From: Sorangium sp051521495
GTDB taxonomy: Bacteria > Myxococcota_A > Polyangia > Polyangiales > Polyangiaceae
NCBI RefSeq assembly: GCF_051521495.1
Contig: NZ_CP150355.1
Coordinates: forward strand, 434,001-498,000
Direction of reading: 5' to 3'
Length of the DNA: 64,000 bases
This document shows positions 62,868-64,000 of the stretch, one piece after another. A program made the position numbers and the translations under genes. The notes below the pieces were generated by a model that saw only the letters and a list, made by a program, of their open reading frames with translations, searched no databases and was not told where the DNA came from. Within the stretch, counting starts at the first letter, position 1. The number at the start of each line of letters is the position of its first letter.

Positions 62868-63268
62868 CAGGCCGACCCTCCGCGCGCGTTGATATCCGTA
62901 CGCGCCCCTGCCCAGCGGGCCCGCATGCGGTAGGCGAGCCCTCCCCGCGCGAGGGCGAGGAGGGTGATCGAGCCGCTCGGCACCGGCTCCGCCAGCTTCC
63001 GCGCAAGGCTGGAGTCCCCGGCGAGGCGCAGCACGGCGCTCACCTCGATCCGGTCGACCAGCTCGATCTGTGGCTCGCCCTCGAGGTCATGGGCGAGGAG
63101 CACAAGCCCGCTCGTCTCGACGGCCGGCGGGCCCTGCTGCTCGAGGTGCTCCAGGAGGGCGCCCACGGTCGCCTTGAGCTCCCGCGGTACGTCGTCGCTC
63201 CGCACCCCGCGCGCCTTCCTCGCAGCGCGCGCAGCGGCCCGGCGCGCGGCTCTGTTCGGGCGGCTCAC
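62867..63268 (-). CDS. Hypothetical protein, related to its neighbour
   Basis: 133 residues from ATG 63268. Basic Ala/Arg start (MSRPNRAARRAAARAARKAR), helix ELKATVGALLEHLEQQ, strand SGLVLLAHDLEGEPQIELVD, helix SSLARKLAEPVPSGSITLLA. It shares its order and the 'E-P-(V/L)-P-x-G-x-x-x-x-x-A' motif with the 121-aa protein before it (EEPLPQGGVHVVAIARG), so the two are probably old duplicates. The stop overlaps the next start (TGATG). Confidence 0.65.
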   Translation of the reverse strand: MSRPNRAARRAAARAARKARGVRSDDVPRELKATVGALLEHLEQQGPPAVETSGLVLLAHDLEGEPQIELVDRIEVSAVLRLAGDSSLARKLAEPVPSGSITLLALARGGLAYRMRARWAGARTDINARGGSA

Positions 63269-63630
63269 GCGTCGCCTCCGTTCGCGTTGAGCTGCAGCGG
63301 CAGATCCACCCGCCGAAGGACCGCCGTCCCGAACTTGCCGCGCGCGATTGCGACGACATGCACACCGCCTTGCGGTAGCGGCTCCTCGAGCGCCCGTGCC
63401 GTCTCCTCATCGCCCCCCTGTTGCAGGAAGGCGATGAACTCGGGGCGCGAGGTGATCGCGAACTGGATCCTGCCGTCCGCCCCCTCCCGCCCGAGCACGA
63501 GGGCCGCGTCCCCGTCCACCGGCCCGAGCTCGGCGAGGAAGGCGCGCACGCTGGCGAGCACGCGCTTGATCGGATCCGCACCGCCGTCCGCCCGATCCCT
63601 GCGAGGGCGCCTCTTCCCGCGGCGGCTCAT
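63265..63630 (-). CDS. Hypothetical protein, related to its neighbour
   Basis: 121 residues from ATG 63630 (MSRRGKRRPRRDRADGGADP). IKRVLASVRAFLAELGPVDG, DAALVLGREGADGRIQFAIT, ARALEEPLPQGGVHVVAIAR show the same layout as the 133-aa protein downstream. The stop overlaps the downstream ATG by four bases. Function unknown; possibly a small subunit or regulator for replication. Confidence 0.65.
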   Translation of the reverse strand: MSRRGKRRPRRDRADGGADPIKRVLASVRAFLAELGPVDGDAALVLGREGADGRIQFAITSRPEFIAFLQQGGDEETARALEEPLPQGGVHVVAIARGKFGTAVLRRVDLPLQLNANGGDA

Positions 63631-63992
63631 CGGCTTGCCCCCTTCCGAAGGCCAGCGCGCTGCATGGCGGCCTCGAACTCGTCGCCCTCCGGCGCCGGCT
63701 TCTCCTGCGCGCGCGCGGCGTAGTACCGCTCGAGCTCCTCCGGCTCGATGTAGTAGAACTTGCCGATCTTCTTCGCGGCGAGCTTGCCCGCGTGGATGTC
63801 GGCCAGCACGGTGCGCTTGGGGAGCGAGATCCTGTCGTGCCGGATGCGCCGATCCGTCGCGTGCTTCGCGTTCTTGAGCTCCTCCCGCACCATGCCGCGA
63901 ACGACGCCGCGGAAGAACTCGAGGAAGCCGGCCAGTTCCTTGGGAACGCCCTGCGCTCCCGTCTGCGTACCCGATCCCGTGGCCTTCGACAT
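63627..63992 (-). CDS. Helix-turn-helix / excisionase-like protein
   Basis: 121 residues from ATG 63992. A helical N-part (ELAGFLEFFRGVVRGMVREE) precedes SLPKRTVLADIHAGKLAAKK then KIGKFYYIEPEELERYYAAR, the winged helix of MerR-like or excisionase (HTH_17) proteins. It is the first visible gene of the replication operon, with overlaps on every junction, and may be its regulator or the element's excision factor. Confidence 0.75.
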   Translation of the reverse strand: MSKATGSGTQTGAQGVPKELAGFLEFFRGVVRGMVREELKNAKHATDRRIRHDRISLPKRTVLADIHAGKLAAKKIGKFYYIEPEELERYYAARAQEKPAPEGDEFEAAMQRAGLRKGASR

Positions 63993-64000
63993 GGCACCTC

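Overview
The window is very GC-rich and carries several marks of a myxobacterium of the Sorangium/Polyangium type. These include MYXO-CTERM tails (Cys, hydrophobic helix, poly-Arg end), Cys-rich lipoproteins with Gly/Ala-rich linkers, an STPK with a C-terminal membrane anchor, ECF sigma factors with long extensions, and many short GC-rich tandem repeats. This assignment is an inference from protein style, not from a marker gene. No rRNA or tRNA gene was seen.

Layout. 1-2.3 kb: a partial gene leaving the left edge, one hypothetical gene, and a repeat-rich stretch ending in a CRISPR leader. 2316-9329: one CRISPR array with, by my count, 96 repeats of 36 bp and 95 spacers, read on the + strand. 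No cas gene lies in the window. The array's decayed end abuts a truncated IS1380-type transposase. 9.3-11.6 kb: a decayed patch with three separate transposase fragments, a truncated type VI secretion vgrG and a small DUF6968-like gene. 11.6-25.5 kb: a secreted Kelch protein with MYXO-CTERM, a Uma2-type nuclease, an OB-fold lipoprotein, an ECF sigma factor with an octapeptide array, secreted proteins, a DUF1835-like gene flanked by copies of a histidine-kinase 3' end, and a minus-strand cluster of STPK, PEGA-type protein and PAS histidine kinase. 26-48 kb looks like ordinary chromosome: transglutaminase/DUF2126, small lipoproteins (two with good sigma-54-type promoters), an HExxH lipoprotein, protoglobin, SDR oxidoreductase, O-methyltransferase, coaX, a FecCD permease, a Nudix protein, an FHA protein, ruvA, a LysM protein, a TPR protein and a matrixin-type protease.

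48.6-64 kb is an integrated mobile element that runs off the right edge. A tyrosine recombinase marks its left end, and its reading frame overlaps the 5' part of a chromosomal gene. Inside are a minus-strand regulatory/integrase operon, an element-encoded ECF sigma factor overlapping a multi-pass membrane protein gene, a block with an S49/gpC-like protease and a coiled-coil protein, a 1.4 kb region with nested palindromes, and a tightly overlapping operon from an HTH protein to a primase/helicase-like ATPase with a Cys-rich tail. It resembles a phage-derived or satellite element more than a complete phage; no portal, terminase or tail gene is visible.

Recurrent themes are short tandem duplications of gene 3' ends that include the stop codon, inverted-repeat elements in intergenic DNA, and remnants of insertion and recombination.
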